The notes under the pieces are model-generated. The model had not been told where the DNA came from. It ran no database searches and saw only the letters and a list, made by a program, of their open reading frames with translations. Below, in pieces: positions 38,398 through 50,695 of a stretch of 64,000 bases of DNA (position 1 is its first letter; each line of letters opens with the position of its first letter). Origin of the DNA: Moringa oleifera (taxonomy: Eukaryota > Streptophyta > Magnoliopsida > Brassicales > Moringaceae); the NCBI GenBank assembly GCA_021397835.1, contig JAJFZO010000034.1:5795001-5859000 (forward strand), read 5' to 3'. A program made the position numbers and the translations under genes.

Positions 38398-38466
38398 TTG
38401 GGGGATCATGGTTATTGCAAGTGGAAGAAATAATTGAGATAATGAATTAGTTTCTAAATGATAGAT

Positions 38467-38855
38467 TGTTGAGTGTGTATGGAGAGAAATTTACTTAAAA
38501 GGGTATTTTGAGGTTTTCGCATACGTATTGTTAGCTTTGGGTTTTATTACATAAAAAAAAGACTCCTACCTATGTAAATATAACAAAAGGAGCGGGTAAA
38601 AGTGCTAGGGCTTTGTTATAATAAAGGGAGGGCTAAGAAAAAACACCTATCTCTCTCGTAATCTATTTTCATAGTAAAAAAGTTTTCTGTAGTGGTTGTA
38701 AAGTGGATGTAACTCTCAATTGAGAGTGAACCACTATAAATCTTGTGTTCTTGTGATTATCTAGTTGCTTTTTACTTCTATTATTATTAACTTTGAGTTT
38801 TAAAGATTTGATATTTGATCCATCAACTAGAGATTTGGTTGTCAAATTCCCAACA
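38467..38855 (+). repeat. Copia 3' LTR
   Basis: 389 bp, TGTTGAG...CCCAACA. It is preceded by purine-rich sequence (GGGGGATCATGG about 38400, and AAGTGGAAGAAAT about 38420) that could hold the polypurine tract. The difference in length from the 5' LTR comes from small indels. Confidence 0.9.
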
Positions 38856-39330
38856 CACGTGTGTAAGATAATGAAACTGCTTGCTCAAGATGCCACTAAA
38901 CTGGTTGGTAAAACTAGAGAACTTGCTTCCCATCTTGATCATATGAAAGTACTAATGTGATGGGAACCACCACCACCGAGTATCACTAAAGTCAATGTTG
39001 ATGATGCTTTAAACTAGAATATAAGCACCGCCAAGCTAAGAGTAGTGGCTGGAAACTCTAATGGGCACATCTTTTTCTGTGCAAGTTTCGGATGCAAGTA
39101 GCATTGTCTCAACCATGCACTATGAGCTTCTTGCTAGCCAGAAGGGTTTTGCCTTAGCTATCCAGTTCAACTATTGAGACCTTATTATGGAGAATGATAG
39201 TGCAATGGTTGTCTAAAAAGCATAACAAGGATTATTATCCATGATTACTTAGGGCAAGATTTGTATGGATATAGAAAACCACTCCATGGGTTGTGAAAAT
39301 TTTTTTTACCCATCTTTTGTAGACATTTAG
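38856..39330 (+). pseudogene. LINE ORF2 relic: RNase H domain
   Basis: The reading WEPPPPSITKVNVDDALN, with LRVVAGNSNGHIFFCASF after it, matches the RVT_3/RNase H domain at the C-terminus of plant L1 ORF2 (W-x-P-P-x-x-G-x-x-K-x-N-V-D-G-A). The glycine of the NVDGA box is changed to D. HYELLASQKGFALAIQFNY and MENDSAMVV cover the later catalytic residues. Stops at several points. It is the direct continuation of the LINE that ends at 34105. Confidence 0.6.
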
Positions 39331-39548
39331 GTTGATTGTACTTAGAATATGTATAAATTTTGATTATACTCTTGAAATGTGTATGAAATACGCTTATTAT
39401 ATGTTTATAGATACTTTATTTGATGGTACTTATTTACTGTTGTTGCAGGAATACTATCACATTAACTGACAAAATATGTATACCCCCATAAGTTATATGT
39501 GTTTATGATGTGAAATAATGAATGGAGTATGTAAAATAGTGCACGGAA

Positions 39549-39552
<4 letters not shown>

Positions 39553-39593
<41 letters not shown>
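39553..39593. repeat. (TA)n microsatellite
   Basis: About 20 uninterrupted TA units. Confidence 0.95.
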
Positions 39594-39596
<3 letters not shown>

Positions 39597-41890
39597 ACCA
39601 ACAAAATAATGCATGGAATTTACACAATAATACATTGAACTTGTAAAGTAACATATAAGAATATAACGGTTAAATACACCTGAACTTGCATAAAGTCTTG
39701 CAAAATAAAACATGAATATCCAATAAATGTCAAGATCTCTTTTGTAATTATTAACTTTTGTTACAATGGTTTACCTTAAATATTGTTACAAACATGCAAA
39801 GTATTATAATTAAATATAGTAACACAAGTTATTGCCTTGTGGCTGAACCTTGTAGCGTTAGACAAGTTACACGATTATGTCCATGCACATTACAATTTTT
39901 GAGGCTTCATATGCAAATAGCTTAGAAACACAAGACTCACCTCGTGATGATGTGCCTTATCCTTATAATTTGTAGATTTGAGCATGTAAGACTATTATAT
40001 CCATGTTAGTCACATATAAAGCATTGCCTCTACTTTACTCCCTCTCTCTAATTGAAAGTATTCTTCTTTTTCTTGGTCTCGCAACTTGTTTTCCATTATT
40101 AGGTAGGAAAATATTTCTTATTTTAATTTCTTTTAGAACTACTTTGGTAGATTTGCCACCACCAAGATATTCAAATCTGCCTCTCGTTTGAACCCATGGC
40201 TCATTGTTCACTAAGAAAACTCAGATTTCATCAGTCATCTTAATCAAAAAATGTTGTATGGAACATGCTTCATATTGTATGGACATATGAAAAATATTAC
40301 ATAAACATATCTAATGTGACAATATTGCATGAAATCTATCTAACATAACAATCTTGCATGATCTGATCTAATGTACTAGTACTGCATAGAGACTACGTAG
40401 TAACATTTAGGTTTATGAAACAAAATAACAGCATGCTAACCAACCCATATGGCAACAATATTGCCCTAAGATTGCAAATGAGTCATAAATCAAACAAAAT
40501 CAAATCCTTGCGTTATTAAATCTCAAGGAAAAACTTAACTTTCCTACGACAAGCAAACAAAGCATGTAAAAAGTATAAAGGATGGTAGATTTAAAGAATA
40601 GGTCTTTTATACATGAAATACTACTTTATCACAGCAAATCCCAATAAAAAAACCAATATTTACTCTTCTAATCCAACTGCATTTCATGTAGCGTACGTGG
40701 ATAGAATGTAAGTGAACTGTAGAAGATTCTTGATGAAGAAAAATGCAAAATCCATCTTGCTTCATATCAAATCTTACCTCTTATGCAAAATTAAAGCTCA
40801 TAAACGTGAGATTTAGTGTTTAAAATGGCTTATTTTGGATTTCTTATAAAGAAATGGAGAAAGAAATCAAGAGAGAGAAGCTCAAAAAATATCTAACAAA
40901 AATATCCATAGTCACTCTTTTAATTCTTTCATGAAGAGGAGAGAGAGTCACTCCACCTTAAAAAGAGAGAAAATATCATGTTATTACGCCATTAAGAGGA
41001 GAAAAAAGCCATGATGTGCAAATGGCTCTTTTAAAGGGCTCTTTAGTCTTCACAATCATTTAATTTAAATTTTTTGCATGTTTAAAGGTGCCAGGCCAAA
41101 ACTTTGATTAGCTTAAAGGCTAAAATTAAATGTATTATTTTACTGCATTTAAATGGAAATGCCATTAACAAGGATGACGTAATAGCATTTTTTTTAATCA
41201 ATAAGAACAAAAAAAGGATCATCTATATTTTCTCTTCTCTTTTTGCCAAGGTAGAATGGTTAGGACCTATTTTTCAGTTTTGTAACCTTATGTTCATTTA
41301 TTTTTGAAAATTTTAAAAGTAACTTTTAAAAATAAATAGATTTACAAATTCAATCATACCATAAAAAAATTAATGATACCTTTTTGTTTTTTATTTTTAA
41401 TATTTTTTAAAAAACTAATCTAACATCAAATATATATATATATATGCATTCTAGATTATTTCAGGGTTTTCCTCAGTCGGAATCTCATTATGACATCTTG
41501 GTAACTTCTTCGAGATCGAGGTAAATGTTAGGCATGGTTTATTTTTTGACTTTGAAAATTTGATGGTTACATTTTGATTCACAATTATTTGTGATACAAA
41601 AGTGTTAATTATTTAATTTACCATTATCTATTTTACAATATGTGTTGCTATTTAATTTGTTTTATATTTTGTCGACAACCTTTACATACACATCGCTTGT
41701 ATGATATGAGCTTTGGATCTAGTTGTATCATTTTAGGAAGAAGCTCTTAAGAAACACCCTGCTTTAGCATGAGGCCAATACTTCACTCAAATTGAACTTA
41801 AGATACTCTATTTTTTTTCAAGAAGTTAGTACTTTCATAGCAATCATAGTAATGTTTCATGAGGCCAAGCGACATATTTCTACTAATTCC
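39594..41890. other. AT-rich intergenic sequence, no gene seen
   Basis: Contains a weak repeat around 40255-40390 in which a CATG(G/A)AA-type word recurs about every 45 bp, and a short TA repeat near 41430. No coding similarity. If the gypsy relic to the right once had a 3' LTR and integrase, they would have been here, but I see neither. Confidence 0.4.
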
Positions 41891-41894
41891 TAAA

Positions 41895-44739
41895 TCATTG
41901 GGGCCTTACATCTAAATAAAGCAATATCAATAATGGTTTTGGATTGAGTTTCATGTCATACTTTTTCAATATTTTGAACATGTCAATCAACAATGTGGTG
42001 GCCCTAGTTTGACCTTTTACTATCATATCATCTGTGTAGACCTTCATGTTATCTTGATTTACTAATGAAAGATGTGCGCTTGTGACCAATCTTTGGTATG
42101 CAACCCATACATTTTTTAAAGCAAAAGGCATTACTTTGTAACAGAAAGTAGCTTGATTGGTGACAAAGCTAGTCTTTCCTAATGTATCAAACTCATTAAG
42201 ATTTGATTGTATTATGAGAATGTATCCATGAAGCTAAAAATTACGTTGGTGCCCTTTTATCTTATCCACTAACTAATCAATCATAATAATAGGTAGGAAT
42301 CTTTCGAACACTTGGTTGAGCTTTATGAAGTCCACACGCATCCTCTATTTCCTATTAGGCTTTTTCACGATAATCATGCTCACAAAGCGTAGTAAACTTC
42401 CCTAATGAATCCTACTACCAACAACTTATCCACCTCTTCCTTAATGGTTGCTTATTTTTTAGGTGAAATTTTTTTTGTTTTTTACCAAATCAATTTTGTG
42501 GTAAGATCTATAATAAACGAGTGGCAGAGAACCTATAAGTTAATATTAGCATATCTGTGATAGACTAAGGAAAGGTGTCAATATGTTTTGTGAGGTAGTC
42601 AATCGATTAATCTTTCTTTCCTTAAAGGTAGCATTCTTGTGTTAATTTGAACGTCTTGTCTCAGTATAATGGTGATGAAGTCTATTTTGTTAATTGCATC
42701 CCATTTCTACATCTTTTCCTTAAGATCCATGCCATTTAATTAAAAAATCTTACATTTATGATTTTTAATCATCATGGCAAAATACTACTAGACTACATCC
42801 ATGTCTCTTCTAACCTTTTTCACACCAACAAAAATGAGAAACTATAATGTTAGGTCGTGCATTAAGGTGACAGCTTTGAAATTATGAAGTGTTGGCTTGT
42901 CAAACACAACACTATAGGTCGAAAAGGTGTTAACTACCAAAATTATTACTAACCTACTGTGACTAAGAGCATAATAGTGCCTTCAATGTGCATAAACTCG
43001 CCAACAAACACGCATAAGAGTATGGGTAAGACTATAGGTCCTCTTGAGTACAACTTATCTAAATGAATGCACTATAGAACATATTATCTATAAAACTACC
43101 ATTGTCAATTGCTTTACTATCTACATGTCTACTGACATTGTAATGACTAAAGCATTGTTGTTATATTTTAGTAACTTAGCCATATGCTTTTTTAAGAAGC
43201 TAACTATTTAGGGAAGTTTCATCACAACCACATCCATTGGTTTCTTTCATTTTAGATTTTCACTTTTAAGAGTTGACTAAGCGTAAAACATTTGAGCTTT
43301 TGGAGCTCACCTCTATTGCCAAGAATCGAGTTACCTTTATTGTTGTTAGTTAAGTTAGGGTTTCTACTGGTTGTGCCTTATATTAGGGAGTCTAAGCTAG
43401 TTGGTTATTTTTTGGCCATAGTTAAGTGCTTACTAGCGAGTCTCATTAGGGTTATTGATCTAGGCTATTGGATCAATGAATAAGTGGGGGATTATGTTCT
43501 CTTCTTTTGTCTTATCGCACACATAATTTCTAAGATGCTTAGCTTGCATCAATGCTTTAATCTCATCTTTAAGTTGAAAGCAGTCCTCCGTGTCATAATT
43601 ATATTGCCTATAAAAGTGGTAGTACTTACTAAGTTTCCTTTTTATCCTAGGTTGCATAAGGCAAAGTCATCTAAAAAGTCTTTTATCATATACCTCGATC
43701 AAGATTTTTCATCTACTAGTATTGAAAGTTATGCAAGTCTCAATCCTCCTTTTGTCTTGCTTTTAGGCTTACCCTAGCGTTATCTTAGTGTCTAAAATAG
43801 TGGGCTCATTCAATTAAAGCTAATAGTACCATTTCTACTTCTCACTATTTCAATGCTTCCTCCACCTAAATTGCTTTTTCTACCTTGTCAAGCAAAGATG
43901 AATATGATTTTGGTTTTCCTACCACTATTGACTAGAAAAACATAGACCGTTGTAGACCCTTGAGCAGGGCCAGGATGGCTTTCTCATCTTTTAAGTTTTA
44001 AACTTACTGGGCTTTACTGGTGAACCTTTCCAAACAAAGTCCTTAAAAGAAGTGATGAAGGCTAACTTAAAGGAATGGTACCTATCTAAGGCATCTCTAG
44101 TAAAGAAGAGGAAGAATAGTTTGCAATAAAATGCATTGATCTCATGTAGCAATAACAAAGCATCCTTAAACCTCTTAACGTGCACCTAATGATTAGTGGT
44201 GTCATGTAGCTTTATATTTAAGAATTCCTTATTATTTTTATGACTACTTCATCCACTATAGCTTGGAAAAACAGGGGATCAATTTCGATTTAGGCAATCA
44301 TAACCTTCATTATCTATTGGTGTTGGTCATCCAACTAATGAACTTTGACCATAGGCATGCTGCTTTGATCGATGGCATCTCCAATTTAGGATTAGGTATC
44401 TAGGCAGGGATTGATTAAAGAGGCGACACAACAAGTGAAGGTAGAGCTATGTCTTCTAGTTGTGATGTAGGGGAGAATGGTTGATGGTGAGATCCAATGA
44501 TCAACAACTCAGCTTATTGCTCATGTAAGGGTGGTGAAAGTGACCCTATATATTGGATTTTTTTTTACTGATGGGTGGTAATTCTTCACATCTTCTTAAT
44601 TTGTTTTTGGCAAGCTCAAACAGTTGGTATTGTTTAAGCTTGGTGAATCTGTTCCACCACCGATGCGGAATAAGTGTGGTGGTGGATCATTGATCCTTCT
44701 TGGTATCGTTTTGTTTAAAGTGTTTCTTCTAGGTGACAT
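41895..44739 (-). pseudogene. Ty3-gypsy gag-protease-RT relic
   Basis: Gag begins MSPRRNTLNKTIPRR at 44739, 20 bp after the primer-binding site. The core includes HVKRFKDALLLLHEINAFY (44185) and ALDRYHSFKLAFITSF. The zinc-knuckle-like segment YYHFYRQYNYDTEDCFQLKD lies in 43460-43657. Protease flanks are readable: NALVITMSVDM (about 43145) and FVGEFMHIEGTIMLLVTVG (about 43000). RT shows MRVDFIKLNQ, FCYKVMPFALKNVWVAYQRL and KVYTDDMIVKGQT, where the catalytic YVDD box has become YTDD with both aspartates kept. Stops and frameshifts are present throughout. RT ends LNPKPLLILLYLD at 41895. Confidence 0.75.
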
Positions 44740-44757
44740 TGTTTTCTGTTCAAGTTT

Positions 44758-44774
44758 TTAGGAATGATGCCAAA
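44758..44774 (-). other. Decayed gypsy primer-binding site
   Basis: The minus strand reads TTTGGCATCATTCC immediately after the LTR end ATAACA. Plant Tat/Athila elements commonly have TTTGGCGCCGTC-type sites here. The CG positions have changed to CA/TC, consistent with decay of methylated cytosines. Confidence 0.5.
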
Positions 44775-45658
44775 TGTTATAACCTAAGAAATTTCACACT
44801 ACTTGAACAGGATTTTAGGAGCTTTGTTAAAGTAGTGAGGGAATAGCTCCACTACTCAAGTCAGTACATCACCTTTCAAATGGACCATAAAAGAAAAGAG
44901 AAAAGATACATGTGCCTTTTATCGACTTTGAAGCAAATATTTGATTCTTGTTAAATGAAAACTTCTGATTTGAGGCACCTCATGAAGGATGCTAGATTAC
45001 TATTGTAGATATGATATTTAAAAATCTTTGAGCGTTTGTTATGATAAGATATTTTAATAAATTCAGGTTGACCTTGGGTTTGTTAGGCAATTTGATTGTT
45101 GATCCAGTCTTGTGTTTAAATTAAGCTATAGGACAGGGCTAACGATTCAGCCTTACTCATAGTTCTCTTGACTAAACGGTTATTATTGAAATTGATGTTA
45201 TAGCTCCTTGATGTAACTTTCCTTAGTGGATGTGGTACTTTTTCCTAACTTGACTAAGTGACGTGCCTGAACTAGGCTAATCAATGGGTGCTTACTTGAA
45301 CTAAAGTGGCAATTGACATAAAAATATATTGATTGATCTCATGTTTGTTAAACAACATAATTGTTGATTTAGTCTTGTGTCTGGATTGAAATTGTGGTAT
45401 TTTTTCCTAACTCAACTAAGTGACATCCATGAACTAGGCTAATCAATGGGTGCCAACTTGAATTAAAGTGGTAATTGACATAAAAATATTTAATTGGTCT
45501 CATTTTACATGAATGACACGAACTTTTTAAATAAAGGATATAATTGACAAATGTATGAAAATATAAACTTTTTTGAATTAACTCAAACATTAAAAAAATG
45601 ATAAAATATGAAAAAAAAATATTTGAAAGAAGAAAAAAGTAAGGGAGAAAAAATAACA
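44775..45658 (-). repeat. Gypsy 5' LTR (single copy seen)
   Basis: Bounded on the minus strand by TGTTAT at 45658 and ATAACA at 44775, a 6-bp inverted terminal pair, with the primer-binding site directly inside. The outer boundary rests only on this pair because no second LTR is present. Confidence 0.45.
45079..45507. repeat. Tandem duplication with an internal deletion
   Basis: Two blocks alternate. Block A (TTTGTTAGGC and 40 more bases) is at 45079 and 45344. Block B (CTAACTTGACTAAGTGAC through AATTGACATAAAAATAT) is at about 45245 and 45407. A-to-B spacing is 162 in the first copy and 59 in the second, so the second copy has lost about 103 bp between the blocks. Confidence 0.7.
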
Positions 45659-46310
45659 TTCGTTTTCATTTTTTAAAATTTAAAATTTAAAATTAACACC
45701 CAACCCTTTCTATTACAGCAACAATTTATGAGAAGTTTTGAGACTCTTTGAATTATAGAAAGCAATAGTAAAATTCATGAAAAGGCAAAAAGTATTTATG
45801 AATTTTGATGGGACAAGATTATGTTTTTATTGAAGTTCACATTCTAAGCTACTAATAAATATAAATTACTATTATGCAATGCTCATCATAGAAAGAATGG
45901 GACCCATGTCGATCCATTAAATGTCATTGCCAATCACATTCACCCTACTAATCTCATGGGGTGCTGATTTTTTTTTTTTTTTAAACATTCAAAGGATGTT
46001 TTGATTAATTAAAAATTAAAAATTAATAAATTAATAAATTTAAAAATAAAATAAAATAAATAATATTATTTTAATAAATTATTACATATTTCTATTTTAT
46101 TAAAAAATAAAAAAATTAAATTAATAAAAATTTTAAAATTTTTTAATTTTATTATATAATATATTTAAATAAATAAATATGTGCTAGACAAAGAAGATGC
46201 CACAACTTACGAACGTCGCGTAATGCATTTGGCGTGTTCCAGTCTGTAGGACAAAGCTGAAAGGGGTCTCCTTGGGCTCCGCGCAACGTATGAACTTTTC
46301 CAATCGTTAA

Positions 46311-46322
46311 GTCAACGTTGAC
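46311..46322. promoter_or_regulatory. Palindromic double W-box
   Basis: GTCAACGTTGAC is a perfect 12-bp palindrome made of two divergent TTGAC cores, with TTGACC on the + strand. TTGAC(C/T) is the WRKY-factor binding core. It lies in a GC-richer block with no assigned gene, so its relevance is unproven. Confidence 0.3.
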
Positions 46323-48390
46323 CAATATGTTGAAATGTAAAAGGGAAAAATGAAATTGCTGGTGCCTGCTTTCTTTGGGTATCTGCCCGCTTTCTTTTCC
46401 TGGTGTGGGCACACATTCCTGCAGTCAAAGTGGGCATATTGAAATTGAACCCATGATGATGATCATGAGATTTCTTTTCTTTTTTATTATTTTTATTTTG
46501 TGGGTTTGCTTCATTATTGTTCATATATAAGTAATCAAATATGCATTTCAGCAAAGACCCAATTAAATTCTATTGCTACATGTTATAGATAATCATCCTA
46601 GTTTTGTTACATATAATTTTATCAACCTCAACCTTCATTTAATTAGTCACCATATATATATATATTTTTGGACTCTCATACGTTGTCCCCCCGACATCAA
46701 AAACTCGTCAACCTCATGGAAGACTACAATCTCTAAAAACAATTTATAACATTTTGATACATATTTATTGATGGAACCTCTAGTGCTTTCGCGAGAATCT
46801 TGGACCTGTTTGATTGAATAAAAATTAATGGAGTTGGATACTTCTTGAAATTTATGGTGTACTAATTTGAAGTATAGCTTCTTTATCAAAGTGTCAGTTG
46901 TAACTAATGCGAATACTTCAAAGAAGAGTTTGTAGAACACTGAGTAGCATGATATTTAATGTTATTAAAGCTTGAGCTAGCAAATAAATATATCCCAGCG
47001 TTCATAAATGGCACAAAAAGAAGCAAAGAAGTGAAAGAGAATGAGAGATTTTCTTTTTAATCTTACCTATTGTATGTCTTATGCTTTGCTTGTGTTATCA
47101 TTATACAAATGCAATTAGATTTAATACCAAATCATGTAGGAGTCTCTTCATCACTTAATCAAAGTCCGCCATATGAGATCATATTAGTTAAATCAAATCA
47201 ATCAAATGTAGTTTAGATGGATAGCTCAACTAAGACACGTGTCCAAATTATCTAAAATGAGATTTTTTTTATAGGAATTCAAATATTCTATTAAACTGAG
47301 ACGATGTTTAAAAAAGATAGAATAATTTTTTTTGTAATTTAGTATATTAATATGATAAAATAAATAAATTCATAATTGGTGATTTTATTGAATTATTCTG
47401 GGTCAACTTTTTTTTTTAAAAACTAAGTACAATTAGATCACTGATTTTTATATTTTTTTATAAACGTAGTGAAGTTGACTTCATTCAAAATCTTACCTCT
47501 CTAAATTCCGAAAACTAATATCTTAAAATTTAAAATGTTTTAAAATTTATGCTTAAAAATTAAAAATAATTTTATAATAAAAATCATCATCTCAATTTAA
47601 TATGTATATATATATATATATTATTTCTTCTTTATAGTACTTGGAGAGTGCGTGTATTAATGCTTATGAGAAACTCCCTTTTGCTTTGTACAGAGTATTC
47701 CCAATTTTTAGAATTATATTACTAAAGGTTTTCTCAAAAACCGATGTACATGGTCAAAGTATAACAGTACCCAACCTATCAAGCAGATAACACCACAATG
47801 TGCAAAACTGTTAAAATGGGAATAATTAAGTTCAAGCTTCCAAGTAGGCAGTCTTACCGTAGATTTAATTTGAAAAGCTCGTTAACTTAATCCTCAATAT
47901 ATAATTAAAAACATCTTTAACTCAATTTTGTGAACTCTCGTTTTATATTCCTTTCATAAAAGTCATTGCATCAATTTCACATACATTAGGTACAAATTAT
48001 ATAAGTTCAGCTTCATTTAAACTAAGAGTTCTATCCTGTTTTCTCCTTCATACAAGAAATCTCTCAAATTTAAATTTAATAAAAATATCTATCCAAAATA
48101 ATTAAAAATGCCATTTTATATTAAAATTTTAAAGACATTTTTATCTTAAAATCTTCTAAGAAAATATTACGCAACAGGAGCACAGCTTAAATTGCCTGAA
48201 AGGGAACAGCTCTTATCCTCGTTGTCCTCCCCGGCCGTAGACGCATGGAACGAAACGCACCGTCGGACCATTTATTCACAGAGCGGCCAACATTTAAAAC
48301 ATTTGAGAGAAAGACTCACACTTCTCCCACGCTCTTTGCTTAGTCTATCCTCCACGCGCTTCATACCAAATTAGAACCACTGGTTCCTTT

Positions 48391-48400
48391 CACGTGGGCC
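48391..48400. promoter_or_regulatory. G-box fused to a TCP-type site
   Basis: CACGTGGGCC (followed by CC) combines a G-box (CACGTG; bHLH/bZIP site) with GTGGGCCC, a core bound by TCP factors. It lies in a GC-richer block 3.3 kb upstream of the first HDG2-like coding exon. Confidence 0.3.
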
Positions 48401-50620
48401 CCCTATGGTTTCTCTATCTAGTCGCATTTATCACTTGGGTCCACCAGAGAGATAAGCTTCGATGCGCGTGGGAAAGTAAACATAGCCAACTCTATATATA
48501 TATATATATGTACATTGGAGACCGATGCAAAATAGATATCCAATTTTTCAAATATTACAAAATTAAATTTCCAATTTACAAAACCCGATGCCAAAATGAA
48601 CGTGGGAAATAAATAATATTGTAATAAACAAAACAATTTTTAGCACTTATTTATAATTAGTTTTGGAAGCTACGCACCTTAATATCACAAATAAGGCCGC
48701 ATATATCTTGTTGTAAACTAATGGATTTCCAACTGAAAATTTAGGACGTAAATTTAAAATTCAAAATTTTGATTGTGATGCGAAGGGAAGGGTGAGGAGC
48801 GAGAGAGGCATGAACGTAGTAAATGGGGGGTAGCCATGCAGATGCAGAGGCTGCGAGGCCCTGACTGAATTAATGGCAATGGAGCAGAGAACAACTGTAC
48901 ATACTGTATACATGCACACAGGAGGAGCCTCCATTGGTCCACCTTGGTCCATCTTTGAGCCTTACTGTCCTCCAAGCAACCCTAGCTGTTCTTTTGTTTG
49001 GGTGGGTGGAATTGTTTGGCATAAAAGGAAAACATGCTTAGCATACCCTAACCTTTTTTTACTAAAACAGCAACGCTTCTTTTGGTAATCTAACTACACA
49101 GATAAGAACTTGGATGACTACCTTGTTAGGTGTTGATTATCTTGGATCCTATTTGTACTTTATTATTAGGATGAACATTATGTTTTCTTAAGAAATAAAA
49201 CACCCAAATGGAAAATAAATAATCATAATAATAATAAAAGAAAGAAGATGACGCCTCGTTTTAAATGAATTTTGGAGATTTTCCCAGAAAAATGAAATGC
49301 CTATGAAATTTAGCCGTTCCATCTACATTTCTTTTTCTTGATTGATATTCATTCCTCTAGTTTCTCATGTTTGCTTCTTGGTGTATTTGGACATTCTTCT
49401 TCAACAAAGATTTATAAAAGTCAATGGAGATTATATCCTTTTCTACTCTATTCAATGTCTTTACATATGCCTTTCATCTTTCTCTACAGTACCAATAAAT
49501 GCACCATACTAGGAACAATTAATATTATAACTTGTGGTTCAATATTATTTCAGTCTCTATAATGACATTGATATAATGTAATGTAAGACTAATTGGACCA
49601 GAATTCATATCATAATCAAAATTAAAGTTCCACTTTCATGGCTTCATTTAATTCCAAGAAAATTGTAATTCTCTCTGTCGTGCTTCTTTTATATATCTTC
49701 TTCTTTAATGGCGGGCAAGCTCTCTATTTTTCATATTCAATTGATCTGATTATTGCTTTTCATGATGTCCAAATTGGAAAATATATCTATCCTTGCTTTG
49801 CAATTAAATGTAATCAAAGTCTTCATCTTGCAAAACATGTTTGATGATCATTTTACGTTTCTTGTTCAACTTTATATGATCGATATTTCATTATCACATT
49901 TGTCATATATGACATTTTTTTTATATCTCAAAATTATTTTTTGTCTCACCACATTAGAAAACTTCTAACATAAAATTTTGGGATGGAATAGTTAAAGTGG
50001 TGTAAATTAAAAAGCGCAAAAATAAAAAGGTTGGAGAATTTCTGAAATTATAGCTTACTGTTATATCCAATGTATGTTAGTGGTTTTGTCCTCACTAATG
50101 TTCTTGTAAGAAAGCCAAGATTCTATGAATTTGTCGTTTTCTTGTTTATTTTCCTAAAAAGTGTAGAGATTCGTATCTGTCCGATTCAATGTGATTAATT
50201 TTTGTAAACCATTGCGTTACAATAGAATCTTTCAAATCAAAAGCAATTTATGTCTTTGCATGATGTACATATGGTTATTAATTTGTCCTCATGATCAAGA
50301 TTACAAACAAATTTAGAATTAATTGAGCGCAACGTAATTGAGATCATCCTGTGCCTTGCATCCATTTTTTTCTCATGAAAAAAAAAAAAAAGCTAATGGC
50401 ATGGTTCATAGTTTTATAGGAGAGAAAATGTAATTTTTTTTTTGAGCATAGAAAAAATGTAATGTTATTGTAATATGGCTTGGCTATGAAAATGAACCAA
50501 AACAACATTGTGAAAGATCAAGGAACTCTATAAGGAAAACTGTAGTATTTTTGGTAGCCGTCATTCCTTGCCTCATACTCCCTACTCCTTTGGCCATATT
50601 AAGGCACCGAAATGCTTTAT

Positions 50621-50669
50621 CTATCTCTCTCTCTCTCTCTCTCTCCCCCTCTCCCCCTCTCCCTCTCCA
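50621..50669 (+). repeat. CT/CCCCTCT pyrimidine repeat
   Basis: A run of CT dinucleotides followed by CCCCCTCT units, close upstream of the L1 box. Pyrimidine-rich stretches like this, and the one at 50760-50850, are common in plant promoters and leaders. Confidence 0.9.
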
Positions 50670-50695
50670 TAGCAATTACACCTCTCCACCGTAAT

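Larger units (their letters stand above)
34106..38855 (+). mobile_element. Ty1-copia retrotransposon with both LTRs, old and inactive
   Basis: Two direct LTRs (34106-34487 and 38467-38855) flank a gag-protease-integrase-RT-RNase H region in copia order. LTRs start TGTTGAG; the 3' one ends CCCAACA, the 5' one ends CCCAATA (end mutated). The flanks TACAT (34101-34105) and CACGT (38856-38860) look like a 5-bp target duplication that has since lost two positions by C/T and G/A changes. By eye the LTRs are roughly 85-87% identical, indicating an old insertion. It interrupts an L1-type LINE. Confidence 0.9.
32630..39330 (+). mobile_element. L1-type LINE relic, split by a copia insertion
   Basis: RT-domain sequence at 32630-33330 and a zinc-region tail to about 34100 lie left of the copia element at 34106-38855. 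The RNase H domain of the same class, in the same orientation, lies directly right of it (38856-39330). The domain order (RT, zf-RVT, RNase H) is that of plant L1 ORF2, so the copia element most simply landed inside this LINE. I cannot see the 5' part or a poly(A) tail. Confidence 0.65.
41895..45658 (-). mobile_element. Second Ty3-gypsy relic, truncated after RT
   Basis: Minus strand order: LTR (45658-44775), primer-binding site (44774-44758), gag start at 44739, gag core and zinc region, protease, and RT ending at 41895. RNase H, integrase and the 3' LTR are missing, so the 3' half is deleted. Motifs differ from those of the 9.7-19.3 kb element, so it is a separate family. Confidence 0.7.
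45659..50620. other. Far upstream region of the HDG2-like gene, no coding gene seen
   Basis: Very AT-rich around 45960-46190 and 47270-47640. GC-richer blocks lie at 46180-46440, 48180-48480 and 48770-49020. Short frames there (46152-46412 minus, 46647-46940 minus, 48192-48374 plus, 48754-48975 minus) match nothing I know. No transposon proteins. The blocks may be distal regulatory sequence or decayed exons. Confidence 0.4.

Noticed and set aside
46647..46940. 97-codon minus-strand frame
   Set aside because: Checked for copia and CACTA motifs and found none convincing; composition is AT-rich and the frame has no conserved features.
49496..49503. Other L1-box words (49496; also 54913 in an intron, about 41141 and 11930)
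   Set aside because: An 8-bp AT-rich word is expected several times in 64 kb; these lack the palindrome and promoter position of the 50696 site.
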